Assembly (NCBI GenBank): GCA_020025075.1
Contig: JAHHSR010000003.1
Coordinates: forward strand, 1-63,887
Reading direction: 5' to 3'
DNA length: 63,887 nt
Origin: Pectinatus sp.
GTDB taxonomy: Bacteria > Bacillota > Negativicutes > Selenomonadales > Selenomonadaceae
In this document: positions 56,929 through 63,887 of the stretch, one piece after another
How the letters are laid out: each line of letters opens with the position of its first letter
Numbering within the stretch: the first letter of the stretch is position 1
Translations under genes and position numbers: made by a program
Notes under the pieces: generated by a model
What the model saw: only the letters and a program-made list of their open reading frames with translations
Databases searched by the model: none
What the model was told of the DNA's origin: nothing

Positions 56929-57925
56929 GAAAAAGGAACCGCTCAAAATAGGCAAGGTTGCCATTGACATGCCGGTATTTTTGGCGCCCATGGCCGGCGT
57001 TACGGATATGGCCTATCGCATTTTGGCACGGCGTATGGGCTGCGGCCTTTTGTATTCAGAAATGGTCAGCGAGAAGGGCATTCATTTTCGCAATGAGCAC
57101 ACTTTGAAGATGCTCAAGGTAGATGCGCGCGAAAGGCCGCTTGCCATACAGCTTTTTGGCAATGAGCCTGAGGGCTTGGCGGAAGCAGCAAAATATGTTG
57201 AATCGCTCGGCGTTGCCGATATTATCGATATTAACATGGGCTGTCCTGCACCCAAAATTGTTAAAAATGATGAAGGCTCAGCTCTTTTAAAGGACCCGCC
57301 TCGTGCTCATGCCATCATGGCTGCCGTTAAAAAGGCCGTCAAACTTCCCGTCACGGTAAAAATGCGCATGGGCTGGGATAGTGAACATATCAATGTGGTG
57401 GAAATGGCACGCCTTGCTGAGGATGCGGGCATGGATGCCATAGCCGTACACGGCAGGACGCGTGAGCAGTTTTATAGTGGGCAGGCCGACTGGCAGGTAA
57501 TTGCCGCGGTTAAAAAAGCGGTCAAGATTCCCGTCATCGGCAACGGAGATGTAAGAACGTGCCGTGACCTTGCGCGGATTTTTTCGGAAACGGCCTGTGA
57601 TGCGGTCATGATTGGGCGCGCGGCGCAGGGAAATCCATGGATTTTTAAGATATTTTCGCATTATTTAAAGAAGGGAGAAGAACTTTCTGGCTATCCTTCC
57701 TTAAAGCAGCGTAAAGAAACGATTATGGAGCATCTTGATATGCTTATTGAAACAAAAGGTGCTTATATAGGCTCAAGAGAAATGCGCAAGCATGCTACAT
57801 GGTATACGCGCGGCCTTACGGGCGGAGCATCTCTGCGCCGCCTCTTTAATGAGGCGGAAAGCCGCGCCGATTTTGCGTCCATTGTCGAGGCGATAGACGA
57901 GCAAGAAAGCGAGGTAGAAAAATGA
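56912..57925 (+). CDS. dusB: tRNA-dihydrouridine synthase
   Basis: A 337-residue flavoprotein that reduces uridines in the tRNA D-loop. FMN barrel motifs are LAPMAGVTDMAYR and MGCPAPKIVKNDEGSALL with the active-site cysteine in MGCPAPK. VKMRMGWD, AVHGRTREQFYSG and MIGRAAQGNPWIF follow. The downstream zinc-ribbon gene overlaps its stop (ATGA). Confidence 0.94.
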   Translation: MNETAKKKEPLKIGKVAIDMPVFLAPMAGVTDMAYRILARRMGCGLLYSEMVSEKGIHFRNEHTLKMLKVDARERPLAIQLFGNEPEGLAEAAKYVESLGVADIIDINMGCPAPKIVKNDEGSALLKDPPRAHAIMAAVKKAVKLPVTVKMRMGWDSEHINVVEMARLAEDAGMDAIAVHGRTREQFYSGQADWQVIAAVKKAVKIPVIGNGDVRTCRDLARIFSETACDAVMIGRAAQGNPWIFKIFSHYLKKGEELSGYPSLKQRKETIMEHLDMLIETKGAYIGSREMRKHATWYTRGLTGGASLRRLFNEAESRADFASIVEAIDEQESEVEK

Positions 57926-58260
57926 TTTGTCAAAATTGCCAGCGTGAAATTGGTGAGCAGAAAAAATGTCCTTATTGCGGCAGTGAAAATACGGTTTCGG
58001 TCTTGTCGCCTTTGGAAAAGGAATATTATTCCGGCACGACCATTGACGAGGCGGCAGGTTCTTCTGATTATCGCTTTGAAAGAAGGAAAGAGAGATTTTT
58101 TAAGAAGAGCCTTTTAAAGGGCGGCTGGGTAACTAAGCTCGTTGTCGGAGCAGCGCTACTTTCTTTTGTGGCATTTTTCATTTTTGTCGCGTTGCCGTTT
58201 ATTTCGATTGCAGTCCTTTCGGCGCTGGTTATGTACGTCGTTTTTCGGTTTTTACGCTAA
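57922..58260 (+). CDS. zinc-ribbon membrane protein, function unknown
   Basis: A 112-residue protein with an N-terminal zinc ribbon, two CxxC pairs in MICQNCQREIGEQ and CPYCGSEN. A charged middle is followed by two hydrophobic helices at about 74-108 near the C terminus. Such short zinc-ribbon plus membrane proteins are common in Firmicutes and have no known role. The next gene starts at the base after its stop codon, so it is co-transcribed with the intron-bearing deacetylase. Confidence 0.7.
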   Translation: MICQNCQREIGEQKKCPYCGSENTVSVLSPLEKEYYSGTTIDEAAGSSDYRFERRKERFFKKSLLKGGWVTKLVVGAALLSFVAFFIFVALPFISIAVLSALVMYVVFRFLR

Positions 58261-58857
58261 ATGGAGATACTAGTGGGAATAGCGGTCTTGGCCGCCTTAG
58301 CAATTTTGACTTTTTATCGTCATGGCAAAAAGATTGTGCCGATTTTAATGTATCATCGCATTGCCTCTGTGCCGGGCGACCGCAATAGTTTGCCAGAAGA
58401 AAAATTTGCCTGGCAAATGCAGTATCTTTTCCAAAATGGGTTTCATACTGTTACGCTGGCACAGCTTTACACCCATTACAAGGAGCGCCAGCCTTTGCCA
58501 TCAAAGCCTGTTCTCCTTACCTTTGATGATGGTTATTTGGATAATTTTACGACGGCGCTGCCTATTTTGCAGCAATATGGCTTTTCGGCTGTGGTCTTTC
58601 CCATTGCCGACTGGGTGGGAAAGGATAATACATGGGAGAATTTTGGCAAGGCACCGGCGAAGATGATGGACTGGCAGCAGCTTTCGGCTTGGCTGTCTTG
58701 CGGTTTGGAAGTGGCACTTCACACTTGCACGCACCCATTTTTAAATGCCTGTACTAAAGAGCGGGTGAAGGATGAAGTGCGGCGTGCCCAAAATATCTTC
58801 AAAGTGAATTTAGGGCGCAATTTTGATTTTTTTTGTTATCCATATGGAAAATTTGAT
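58261..58857 (+). CDS. polysaccharide deacetylase, exon 1
   Basis: Residues 1-199 of a NodB-family deacetylase interrupted by a group I intron. A membrane helix (about 1-18) precedes YHRIASVPGDRNS. TFDDGY is at residues 87-92, metal histidines in HTCTHP at 154 and 158, and FFCYPYGKFD at 190-199. The unspliced frame meets TAA immediately after Asp199, dropping the conserved rest of the domain. Joined to exon 2 the protein would be about 272 residues, a normal length for the family. Paralogue of the secreted deacetylase at 54171. No gene-specific promoter is visible; the operon runs from birA. Confidence 0.88.
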
Positions 58858-59257
58858 TAAAAGTGAGCCCTGCGCGCGTCTTTGGCAGGGTGAGCAAATA
58901 GTCAGCGTATATAGAAATATATATGTAGATACGGCCCAAAAGCCGTACAGGACAGCATCTGAATTGCTGGAAACCCCTTAGAGCTTTTGCAGCCACAACG
59001 CAATCTTGAAGTAAAGGTAGGCGTGAAGGCCAGAAAATGCAAGAGATTGGGCAACCAGCAGCTAAGCTCCGAACAGGAGAAAGTTCAACGACTATCCCTC
59101 CCGAGGGGAGTACGCGGCAAGCATTTGGCTGCGGAAGCAGATGAGGCCTTAGCAGGTAAAGCTGAAGGATAAGATATAGTCTGTGCTTTAGTGAAAGCTA
59201 AAGAAGTTCATAGGAGAACTGCGCAAGGTGTAGCGGCCTTTCGTGAACGTCTGACAG
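58858..59257 (+). ncRNA. group I self-splicing intron, IA-like, about 400 nt
   Basis: P1: exon ATTTG and GAGCAAAT (58892-58899), extended by CCCTG/CAGGG (58868-58872/58886-58890). P2: ACGGC/GCCGT (58931/58942). P3: CATCTG (58956-58961) with CAGATG (59138-59143). P4: GCTGG (58966-58970) with CCAGC (59055-59059). P5: CCC/GGG (58974, 59049). P6: CTCC/GGAG (59067-59079). P7: GACTA (59090-59094) with TAGTC (59177-59181), inside the R and S consensus GTTCAACGACTA and AAGATATAGTC. Hairpins after P7 (P7.1/7.2) suit subgroup IA. P8: CCTTAGC/GCTGAAGG. P9: CTTTAG/CTAAAG. P9.1: AGTTC/GAACT (59205-59220). No endonuclease gene. The 3' end is ambiguous: GACAG recurs at 59263-59267. Splice sites are inferred. 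Confidence 0.88.
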
Positions 59258-59479
59258 GAAAAGACAGTGGATATATTAAAACAGAATAAAGTCAAAGCCG
59301 CTTTTGCTATCTTCGAAGATGTGCCGCTGGGAAAAATTGACCTATTGCGCCTGCCGCGCGTGCCGATTCCAAATCATCAGGCCAAGTGGGAATTTAAGTT
59401 GAAGGTGAGCTGGGCTTTTTATATTTTTGTCGCCCTGAGAAAGTGGGAGAGAAAAATAAAGTGTCATATTCGGCGATAA
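59258..59479 (+). CDS. polysaccharide deacetylase, exon 2
   Basis: Seventy-three residues. If splicing joins 58857 to 59258 the junction reads GKFD-EKTVDILKQNKVKAAF, matching the family pattern in which about ten residues separate the YP(Y/F)Gx motif from (K/R)AAF. RLPRVPIPNHQAKWEFKLK follows, and a basic hydrophobic tail ends at TAA. An alternative junction (58858 to 59268) would give GKFDLDILKQ. Upstream in frame is a TGA at 59252, and no ribosome binding site is visible, so independent translation is unlikely. Confidence 0.8.
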   Translation, partial: EKTVDILKQNKVKAAFAIFEDVPLGKIDLLRLPRVPIPNHQAKWEFKLKVSWAFYIFVALRKWERKIKCHIRR

Positions 59480-59560
59480 TCATCTTTTTTGCCTGTTTTT
59501 TTCGCCTGATTGAAGATGGCAATGCCCGTTCATAATTACATGGCATTATATGCCGTTTTG

Positions 59561-59569
59561 TGATACAAT
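59561..59569 (+). promoter_or_regulatory. extended -10 promoter candidate for the spe cluster
   Basis: TGATACAAT (TG, one base, TACAAT) lies 20 bp before the 29-codon ORF and 200 bp before speD. The interval 59480-59766 otherwise holds only the short ORF and no recognised element. Confidence 0.4.
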
Positions 59570-59588
59570 ATCAAGGATGGATTGTATT

Positions 59589-59678
59589 ATGAATTTTCAG
59601 TTTCGAAAAATTGTCCGCTGGCTTGACCGCGAGACGATTGAAAATATGGCAAATTTTGCCGTGCACTTTGACACTTGA
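59589..59678 (+). CDS. short ORF (29 codons) upstream of speD
   Basis: ATG at 59589 sits 8 bp after AAGGATGG, a good Shine-Dalgarno, and the frame ends at TGA (59676-59678). The peptide begins MNFQFRKIVRWLDRETIEN. No domain is recognised. Shifting by +1 at the TGA enters a frame that stays open through the speD start, so this could be a leader peptide, a programmed frameshift site, or the decayed N terminus of a longer protein. Which one cannot be decided from sequence alone. Confidence 0.4.
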   Translation: MNFQFRKIVRWLDRETIENMANFAVHFDT

Positions 59679-59766
59679 GACAGAGCAATCTGTTGCGGAC
59701 TCAGGTAAACGACATATTGCAAGTTTATTTGAGTCTTTATTTTTTGGCAAAAGCGAGGTCGGGAAA

Positions 59767-60549
59767 TTGGCTGACAAATTGAAGTTATATGGCTTTAATA
59801 ATCTTACCAAAACACTTAGTTTCAATATTTATGATGTTTGCTATGCAAAAACGCAGCGCGAACAGCGCGATTATATAAAATATATCGGAGAACAGTATAA
59901 TTCAGAGCGTCTTACAAAGATATTGACGTGTGTCACGGAGATGATTGATGCCAAGGTACTCAATGTCGCCAAGCAGGATTATGACCCCCAAGGCGCGAGT
60001 GTGACAATGCTCATTGCCAATAAGAATAATTCGCGCGAGGCTTATGTCGATACGGCAGAGGTGGGAAATTCTGTCGTTGTCCATCTTGATAAGAGCCATG
60101 TTACGGTACATACGTATCCGGAATATCACCCGGATAACTGCATTGCTACTTTTCGCGTGGATATAGACGTTTCTACTTGCGGTGAGATAACGCCGCTGAA
60201 TACCTTGAATTATTTGATTGGCAATTTTGACTCAGATATCATTACAATGGACTATCGCGTGCGCGGTTTTACGCGCGATGTGAGCGGCAAAAAATTGTTC
60301 ATGGACCATCATATTACATCGATTCAAGACTATATTGATGCTAAAACGCTTGAATCATATGATGCCATTGATATTAATATCTATCAGGCCAATCTCTTTC
60401 ATACGAAAATGCTCATTAAAGAGTGCGATTTGAGCAATTATCTTTTCAATACCGATATCTATGAAATCCCTCCCAAGACGCGCCTTTCTATCATGAACAG
60501 CCTGCGGCGGGAAATGATTGAAATTTTTAGCGGTATCAATGTTTTTTAG
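59767..60549 (+). CDS. speD: S-adenosylmethionine decarboxylase (E. coli SpeD type)
   Basis: A 260-residue pyruvoyl-dependent decarboxylase that makes decarboxylated AdoMet for spermidine synthesis. It aligns with E. coli SpeD from its N terminus (LKLYGFNNLTKTLSFNIYD). The self-cleavage site that yields the pyruvoyl group is Lys-Ser in LDKSHVTVHTYPEYHP; CGEITPLNTLNYLIGNFD and MDYRVRGFTRDVSGKK follow. TTG at 59767 is chosen because GAGGT lies about 8 bp upstream and homologues begin here; the frame stays open upstream to at least 59611. First of speD-speA-speE-speB. Confidence 0.93.
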   Translation: MADKLKLYGFNNLTKTLSFNIYDVCYAKTQREQRDYIKYIGEQYNSERLTKILTCVTEMIDAKVLNVAKQDYDPQGASVTMLIANKNNSREAYVDTAEVGNSVVVHLDKSHVTVHTYPEYHPDNCIATFRVDIDVSTCGEITPLNTLNYLIGNFDSDIITMDYRVRGFTRDVSGKKLFMDHHITSIQDYIDAKTLESYDAIDINIYQANLFHTKMLIKECDLSNYLFNTDIYEIPPKTRLSIMNSLRREMIEIFSGINVF

Positions 60550-60560
60550 GAGGCGGGAAA

Positions 60561-62015
60561 TTGAAAAAGCTGACGCAAAATGATGTGCCGATATTGGAGG
60601 CTTTGCAAAAATTAAAGCAGATGCGCATTGTCCCCTTCGACGTGCCAGGGCATAAGCGCGGCCGCGGCAACAAGATTTTGACGGATTTTCTGGGAGAAAA
60701 GTGCCTGTCCGTCGATGTCAACTCGATGAAACCACTTGATAATCTCTGCCATCCCGTTTCAGTGATTAAAGATGCGGAAATTTTAGCAGCAGAGGCATTT
60801 GGCGTCAAACACGCCTTTTTGATGGTGGGCGGCACGACATCTGCTGTGCAGGCGATGGTTCTTACCGCTTGCAAGCGCGGCGACAAAATAATTTTGCCGC
60901 GCAATGTGCATCGCAGTGCGATTAATGCGCTCATCTTATGCGGGGCAATTCCCATTTACATCAATCCCCAGATGGACAAGCGGCTCGGCATTTCTCTTGG
61001 CATGAGCGTTGATGACGTCAAGCGCGCCATCGAAGAAAATCCTGATGCTAAGGCCGTGCTCGTCAATAATCCGACGTATTATGGGATTTGTTCTAATTTG
61101 AAAGAGATTATTGAAGCAGCCCATGCTTCCGGCATGCTCGTCTTAGCGGATGAGGCGCACGGCACGCATTTTTATTTTAGTGATGCTTTGCCGCCGGCAG
61201 CCATGCATGCCGGAGCCGATATGGCAGCTGTGAGCATGCACAAATCGGGCGGCTCTTTGACGCAAAGCTCACTGCTTTTGATTAACGATAGAATCTCAGA
61301 AGGGTATGTGCGCCAGATTATCAATTTGACGCAGACGACGAGCGGTTCTTACCTTTTGATGGTCAGCCTCGATATTTCGCGGCGCAACTTAGCTTTAAAA
61401 GGCGAGGAAATTATTAATGCAGTAATTGAGCTCGTCGAGTATGCGCGTTCGGAGATTAATCAGATAGGCGATTATTATGCCTATTCCAAAGAAATCGTCA
61501 ATGGCGATTCCGTTTACGACTTTGACATCACGAAACTATCAATTTATACGCGGTCTATTGGGTTGGCGGGTATTGAGGTCTATGATATTTTGCGCGATGA
61601 GTATGACATTCAGACGGAATTTGGCGATTTGGCCAATCTCTTAGCCTATGTGTCTGTGGGAGACCGGCCGCGCGATATGGAGCGCCTCGTGAGCGCCCTC
61701 TCGGAAATACGCCGCATTTATAAAAAAGATACTGTCGGTATGCTCGAGGCGGAGTACATCAGCCCCAAGGTAATTTTGCCGCCCCAAGATGCCTTTTACA
61801 TGGATGCAGAAGAAAAGGTGCCTTTAAAAGAAGCGGTAGGGCGTGTATGCACGGAATTTGTCATGTGCTATCCGCCGGGCATTCCCATTTTGGCACCGGG
61901 TGAGCTTGTAACACCACAGATTATGGAATATATCTGCTATGCGCGCGAAAAAGGCTGTCAGCTTACCGGGCCGGAGGATATGGAAATTAACTACTTGAAT
62001 GTCGTGAAAAAATAG
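60561..62015 (+). CDS. speA: Orn/Lys/Arg decarboxylase, probable arginine decarboxylase
   Basis: A 484-residue fold-type I PLP enzyme like Bacillus SpeA. PLP-lysine motif VSMHKSGGSLTQSSLLL, preceded by VLADEAHGTHF. The N-terminal wing domain of E. coli LdcC/AdiA is absent, as in the Bacillus type. Family members accept arginine, ornithine or lysine; agmatinase and spermidine synthase downstream favour arginine as substrate. TTG start after TAGGAGGCGGG, 11 bp after speD. Confidence 0.87.
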   Translation: MKKLTQNDVPILEALQKLKQMRIVPFDVPGHKRGRGNKILTDFLGEKCLSVDVNSMKPLDNLCHPVSVIKDAEILAAEAFGVKHAFLMVGGTTSAVQAMVLTACKRGDKIILPRNVHRSAINALILCGAIPIYINPQMDKRLGISLGMSVDDVKRAIEENPDAKAVLVNNPTYYGICSNLKEIIEAAHASGMLVLADEAHGTHFYFSDALPPAAMHAGADMAAVSMHKSGGSLTQSSLLLINDRISEGYVRQIINLTQTTSGSYLLMVSLDISRRNLALKGEEIINAVIELVEYARSEINQIGDYYAYSKEIVNGDSVYDFDITKLSIYTRSIGLAGIEVYDILRDEYDIQTEFGDLANLLAYVSVGDRPRDMERLVSALSEIRRIYKKDTVGMLEAEYISPKVILPPQDAFYMDAEEKVPLKEAVGRVCTEFVMCYPPGIPILAPGELVTPQIMEYICYAREKGCQLTGPEDMEINYLNVVKK

Positions 62016-62036
62016 ATATGCAGCGAGGCGAGCAAT

Positions 62037-62888
62037 ATGGATTTATGGTTTACCGAAAGCCACACCGAAAATGTGAGATTTTCTGTCAAGGTTGACCGTC
62101 AGCTCTATTCGGAGCAGAGCGATTTTCAGAGAATAGATATTTTTGATTCTTGTGAATTTGGCAGAATATTGGTTTTGGACGGTTTTTTGATGCTCACGGA
62201 AAAAGATGAGTTTATTTATCATGAAATGATTGCCCACGTGCCCCTGTCTGTTTTGCCAAAAGCCGAAAATGTTCTGATTATTGGCGGCGGCGATGGCGGG
62301 ACAGCACGCGAGGTATTGCGCTATGAGACAGTAAGGCATGTCGACCTTGTGGAAATAGATGAAGCGGTTGTCAAAGCCTGTCGCCAATTTTTACCGCAAA
62401 CTGCAGCGAGCTTTTCTGACAAGCGCCTGCAATGTCATTTCGAAGACGGCTTGAAATACATTCGCCGCTGTGAAAATCAGTACGATTTGATTATCGTCGA
62501 TTCGACGGACCCGTTTGGCCCCGGTGAAGGATTATTTACCAAAGAGTTTTATGGCAACTGCTATAAGGCGCTAAAGCCGGACGGGATTATGGTCAATCAG
62601 CATGAAAGTCCTTTTTATAAAGAAGACGCATACGCCATGCAGCGGGCACATAAGAGAATATACGATTCATTTCCAATAAGTCGTATCTATCAGGCGCATA
62701 TTCCAACTTATCCTTCTGGCCACTGGCTCTTTGGCTTTGCTTCAAAAAAATATCATCCGATTATCGATGCCAATTGGAAAGAATGGAAAAAGCTGGGCTT
62801 GAAGACGCGTTATTATAATCCTAAAGTTCACGCTGGCGCATTTGCGCTGCCAAATTATGTGGAGGCGATTATTAATGAAGTTGAATAA
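62037..62888 (+). CDS. speE: spermidine synthase
   Basis: A 283-residue aminopropyltransferase that makes spermidine from putrescine and decarboxylated AdoMet. The N-terminal beta-strand domain precedes a Rossmann core with NVLIIGGGDGGTAREVLRY, VDLVEIDEAVV and YDLIIVDSTDPFGPGEGLF (catalytic aspartate in DSTDP). ATG after GAGGCGAG. speB overlaps its end by 14 bp. Confidence 0.95.
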   Translation: MDLWFTESHTENVRFSVKVDRQLYSEQSDFQRIDIFDSCEFGRILVLDGFLMLTEKDEFIYHEMIAHVPLSVLPKAENVLIIGGGDGGTAREVLRYETVRHVDLVEIDEAVVKACRQFLPQTAASFSDKRLQCHFEDGLKYIRRCENQYDLIIVDSTDPFGPGEGLFTKEFYGNCYKALKPDGIMVNQHESPFYKEDAYAMQRAHKRIYDSFPISRIYQAHIPTYPSGHWLFGFASKKYHPIIDANWKEWKKLGLKTRYYNPKVHAGAFALPNYVEAIINEVE

Positions 62889-63753
62889 GCATGTGGAAAC
62901 GATTTTGGGCTGTGATAAAAAGTATGATGAGGCAGATATAGTTGTCTTTGGCGCTCCTTTTGATTCGACGACTTCATTTCGTCCGGGCGCACGTTTTGCA
63001 CCGGGAAAAATGCGGACGGAATCACCTTATGCGATGGAATCGTATAGCCCCTATCTGGACCTTGACTTAGAAGATGATGCGTCGGTTTTCGATGGTGGTG
63101 ACCTGAAAGTATCATTTGGCGATACGCAAAAGACTTTGGGCATTATCAAGGATTATACAAAAAACATTCTAGACGATGGCAAAGTGCCCTTGATGCTCGG
63201 TGGAGAACATCTTGTCACGTTGGGCGCCGTACAGGCGATGGCCGAAAAATATCCCGACCTTAACATTGTCCATTTTGACGCCCATGCTGATTTGCGCAAT
63301 GAATTTTTTGGCACGAAATATTCTCATGCAACCGTTTTGCGCCGCTGTCATGACCTTGTCGGCGACGGCAGAATATTCCAGTTCGGTATCAGAAGCGGCG
63401 ACAAGGAAGAAATGAATTGGGCACGCGACCATGTCACGATGTATAAGTTCGATTTTGATGCTTTAGAAGAAACCCTTATCGGACTTGAAGGCAAGCCCAT
63501 CTACTTTACGGTCGATTTAGATGTGCTTGACCCGTCTATTTTTCCGGGTACAGGTACGCCAGAAGCTGGCGGCGTTGATTTTAATGATTTGCGCCTTGCC
63601 ATGCAGGTCGTTTCTTATCTGAATGTGGTTGGAGCAGATATGGTTGAGCTGAGCCCGTCCTGCGACTTGGGCGGCATTTCGACCTCAGTAGCCTTGAAGC
63701 TCTTGCGTGAATTTTTGCTCTCTTTGTCTAGGGCGCGCAGAGAACGCTGCTAG
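62875..63753 (+). CDS. speB: agmatinase
   Basis: A 292-residue ureohydrolase converting agmatine to putrescine and urea. Binuclear Mn ligands are visible: GGEHLVTLGAV, HFDAHADLRNE, SHATVLRR and FTVDLDVLDPSIFPGTGTPE. ATG at 62875 is chosen 9 bp after GGAGG; the upstream frame lies inside speE. It completes the route arginine to agmatine to putrescine to spermidine. Confidence 0.94.
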   Translation: MKLNKHVETILGCDKKYDEADIVVFGAPFDSTTSFRPGARFAPGKMRTESPYAMESYSPYLDLDLEDDASVFDGGDLKVSFGDTQKTLGIIKDYTKNILDDGKVPLMLGGEHLVTLGAVQAMAEKYPDLNIVHFDAHADLRNEFFGTKYSHATVLRRCHDLVGDGRIFQFGIRSGDKEEMNWARDHVTMYKFDFDALEETLIGLEGKPIYFTVDLDVLDPSIFPGTGTPEAGGVDFNDLRLAMQVVSYLNVVGADMVELSPSCDLGGISTSVALKLLREFLLSLSRARRERC

Positions 63754-63764
63754 AAAAATAGACA

Positions 63765-63797
63765 AAAAATGCCGGACGGGCGTCCGGCATTTTTTAG
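63765..63797 (+). terminator. intrinsic terminator after speB
   Basis: AAAAAATGCCGGACG pairs with CGTCCGGCATTTTTT around GG, a near-perfect palindrome that could also act on the opposite strand. Confidence 0.92.
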
Positions 63798-63828
63798 CAT
63801 GTACTACTGTGCATTTTATCTAGTTTCT

Positions 63829-63887
63829 TGGGGTGAACTACTCCCGCCTATAGAGGCGTGAGCTTCCTGCTTCTACGAGAACAGCAC
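63829..63887. mobile_element. possible terminal region of an IS200/IS605-type (TnpB) element
   Basis: The sequence TTGGGGTGAACTACTCCC, then the hairpin CGCCT-ATAG-AGGCG flanked by CTC/GAG and the motif GCTTCCTGCTTCTACGAG, resemble the palindromic ends or guide-RNA region found with tnpB-type transposons. No transposase is in the window and the sequence runs off the edge. It could be a solo non-autonomous end. Called from memory of similar sequences, so confidence is low. Confidence 0.35.

Noticed and set aside
56170-56991. 273-codon antisense frame opposite coaX
   Set aside because: Opposite conserved coaX codons, no ribosome binding site, no family resemblance.
58987-59172. 61-codon ORF inside the intron as a homing endonuclease
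   Set aside because: Too short, no LAGLIDADG, GIY-YIG or HNH motif, and it overlaps the P3-P8 core helices.
58858-59257. Group II intron
   Set aside because: No domain V hairpin or GUGYG start and no reverse transcriptase; the R and S core and P7 pairing are those of group I.
58261-59479. Deacetylase as a pseudogene broken by stops
   Set aside because: The interrupting block has a full group I intron core and the two sides join in frame to a normal-length protein, so splicing is the better explanation.

Overview
This is a chromosomal stretch of a motile, flagellated member of the Negativicutes, most likely a Selenomonas-like Selenomonadaceae. That placement is inferred from family resemblance: a Bacillus-style gene order (dprA-topA-trmFO-hslV-hslU-codY-fla/che), GatCAB, a CBS/DRTGG-containing family II pyrophosphatase, type III pantothenate kinase, E. 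coli-type SpeD beside Bacillus-type SpeA, and middling GC content. No 16S rRNA gene is present, so genus is not claimed.

Layout. 1-150: two tandem tRNA-Lys(CTT) genes on the minus strand, the first cut by the window edge. 506-3505: an FlK-like thioesterase, a TtcA-type tRNA thiolation enzyme (minus strand) and a pyrophosphatase. 3612-11125: pcrA-ligA-gatC-gatA-gatB. 11347-18927: dprA-topA-trmFO-hslV-hslU, then codY. 19428-52487: one very long flagellar and chemotaxis cluster, flgB to a SwrB-like gene, in almost exactly the Bacillus subtilis order. It is broken only by a terminator/promoter gap before swrD and by a 222-bp gap with its own promoter and structured leader before cheY. 52530-54980 (minus): a 5'-nucleotidase and a secreted polysaccharide deacetylase. 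55167-59479: birA-coaX-dusB-zinc-ribbon protein and a second polysaccharide deacetylase. 59767-63753: speD-speA-speE-speB, a complete arginine to spermidine route. The last ~60 bases resemble the palindromic end of an IS200/IS605-type element.

The most striking object is a ~400-nt group I self-splicing intron (about 58858-59257) that splits the second polysaccharide deacetylase gene. The P1, P2, P3, P4, P5, P6, P7, P8, P9 and P9.1 pairings can all be drawn from the sequence. Without splicing, translation stops immediately after the YPYGKFD motif; joining the exons restores a full-length family member. The intron has no homing-endonuclease gene. Protein-coding chromosomal genes are rare hosts for group I introns in bacteria.

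Other signals worth following: the tetranucleotide GATC is almost absent (13 found by eye, all between 29.9 and 48.1 kb, none in the other ~46 kb); a pseudoknot-like leader RNA lies before cheY; the fla promoter region has several sigma-A promoters, CodY-like half-sites over a -35 box and a foldable leader; and an SD-preceded 29-codon ORF ends in UGA just where a +1 shift would enter an open frame running into speD.
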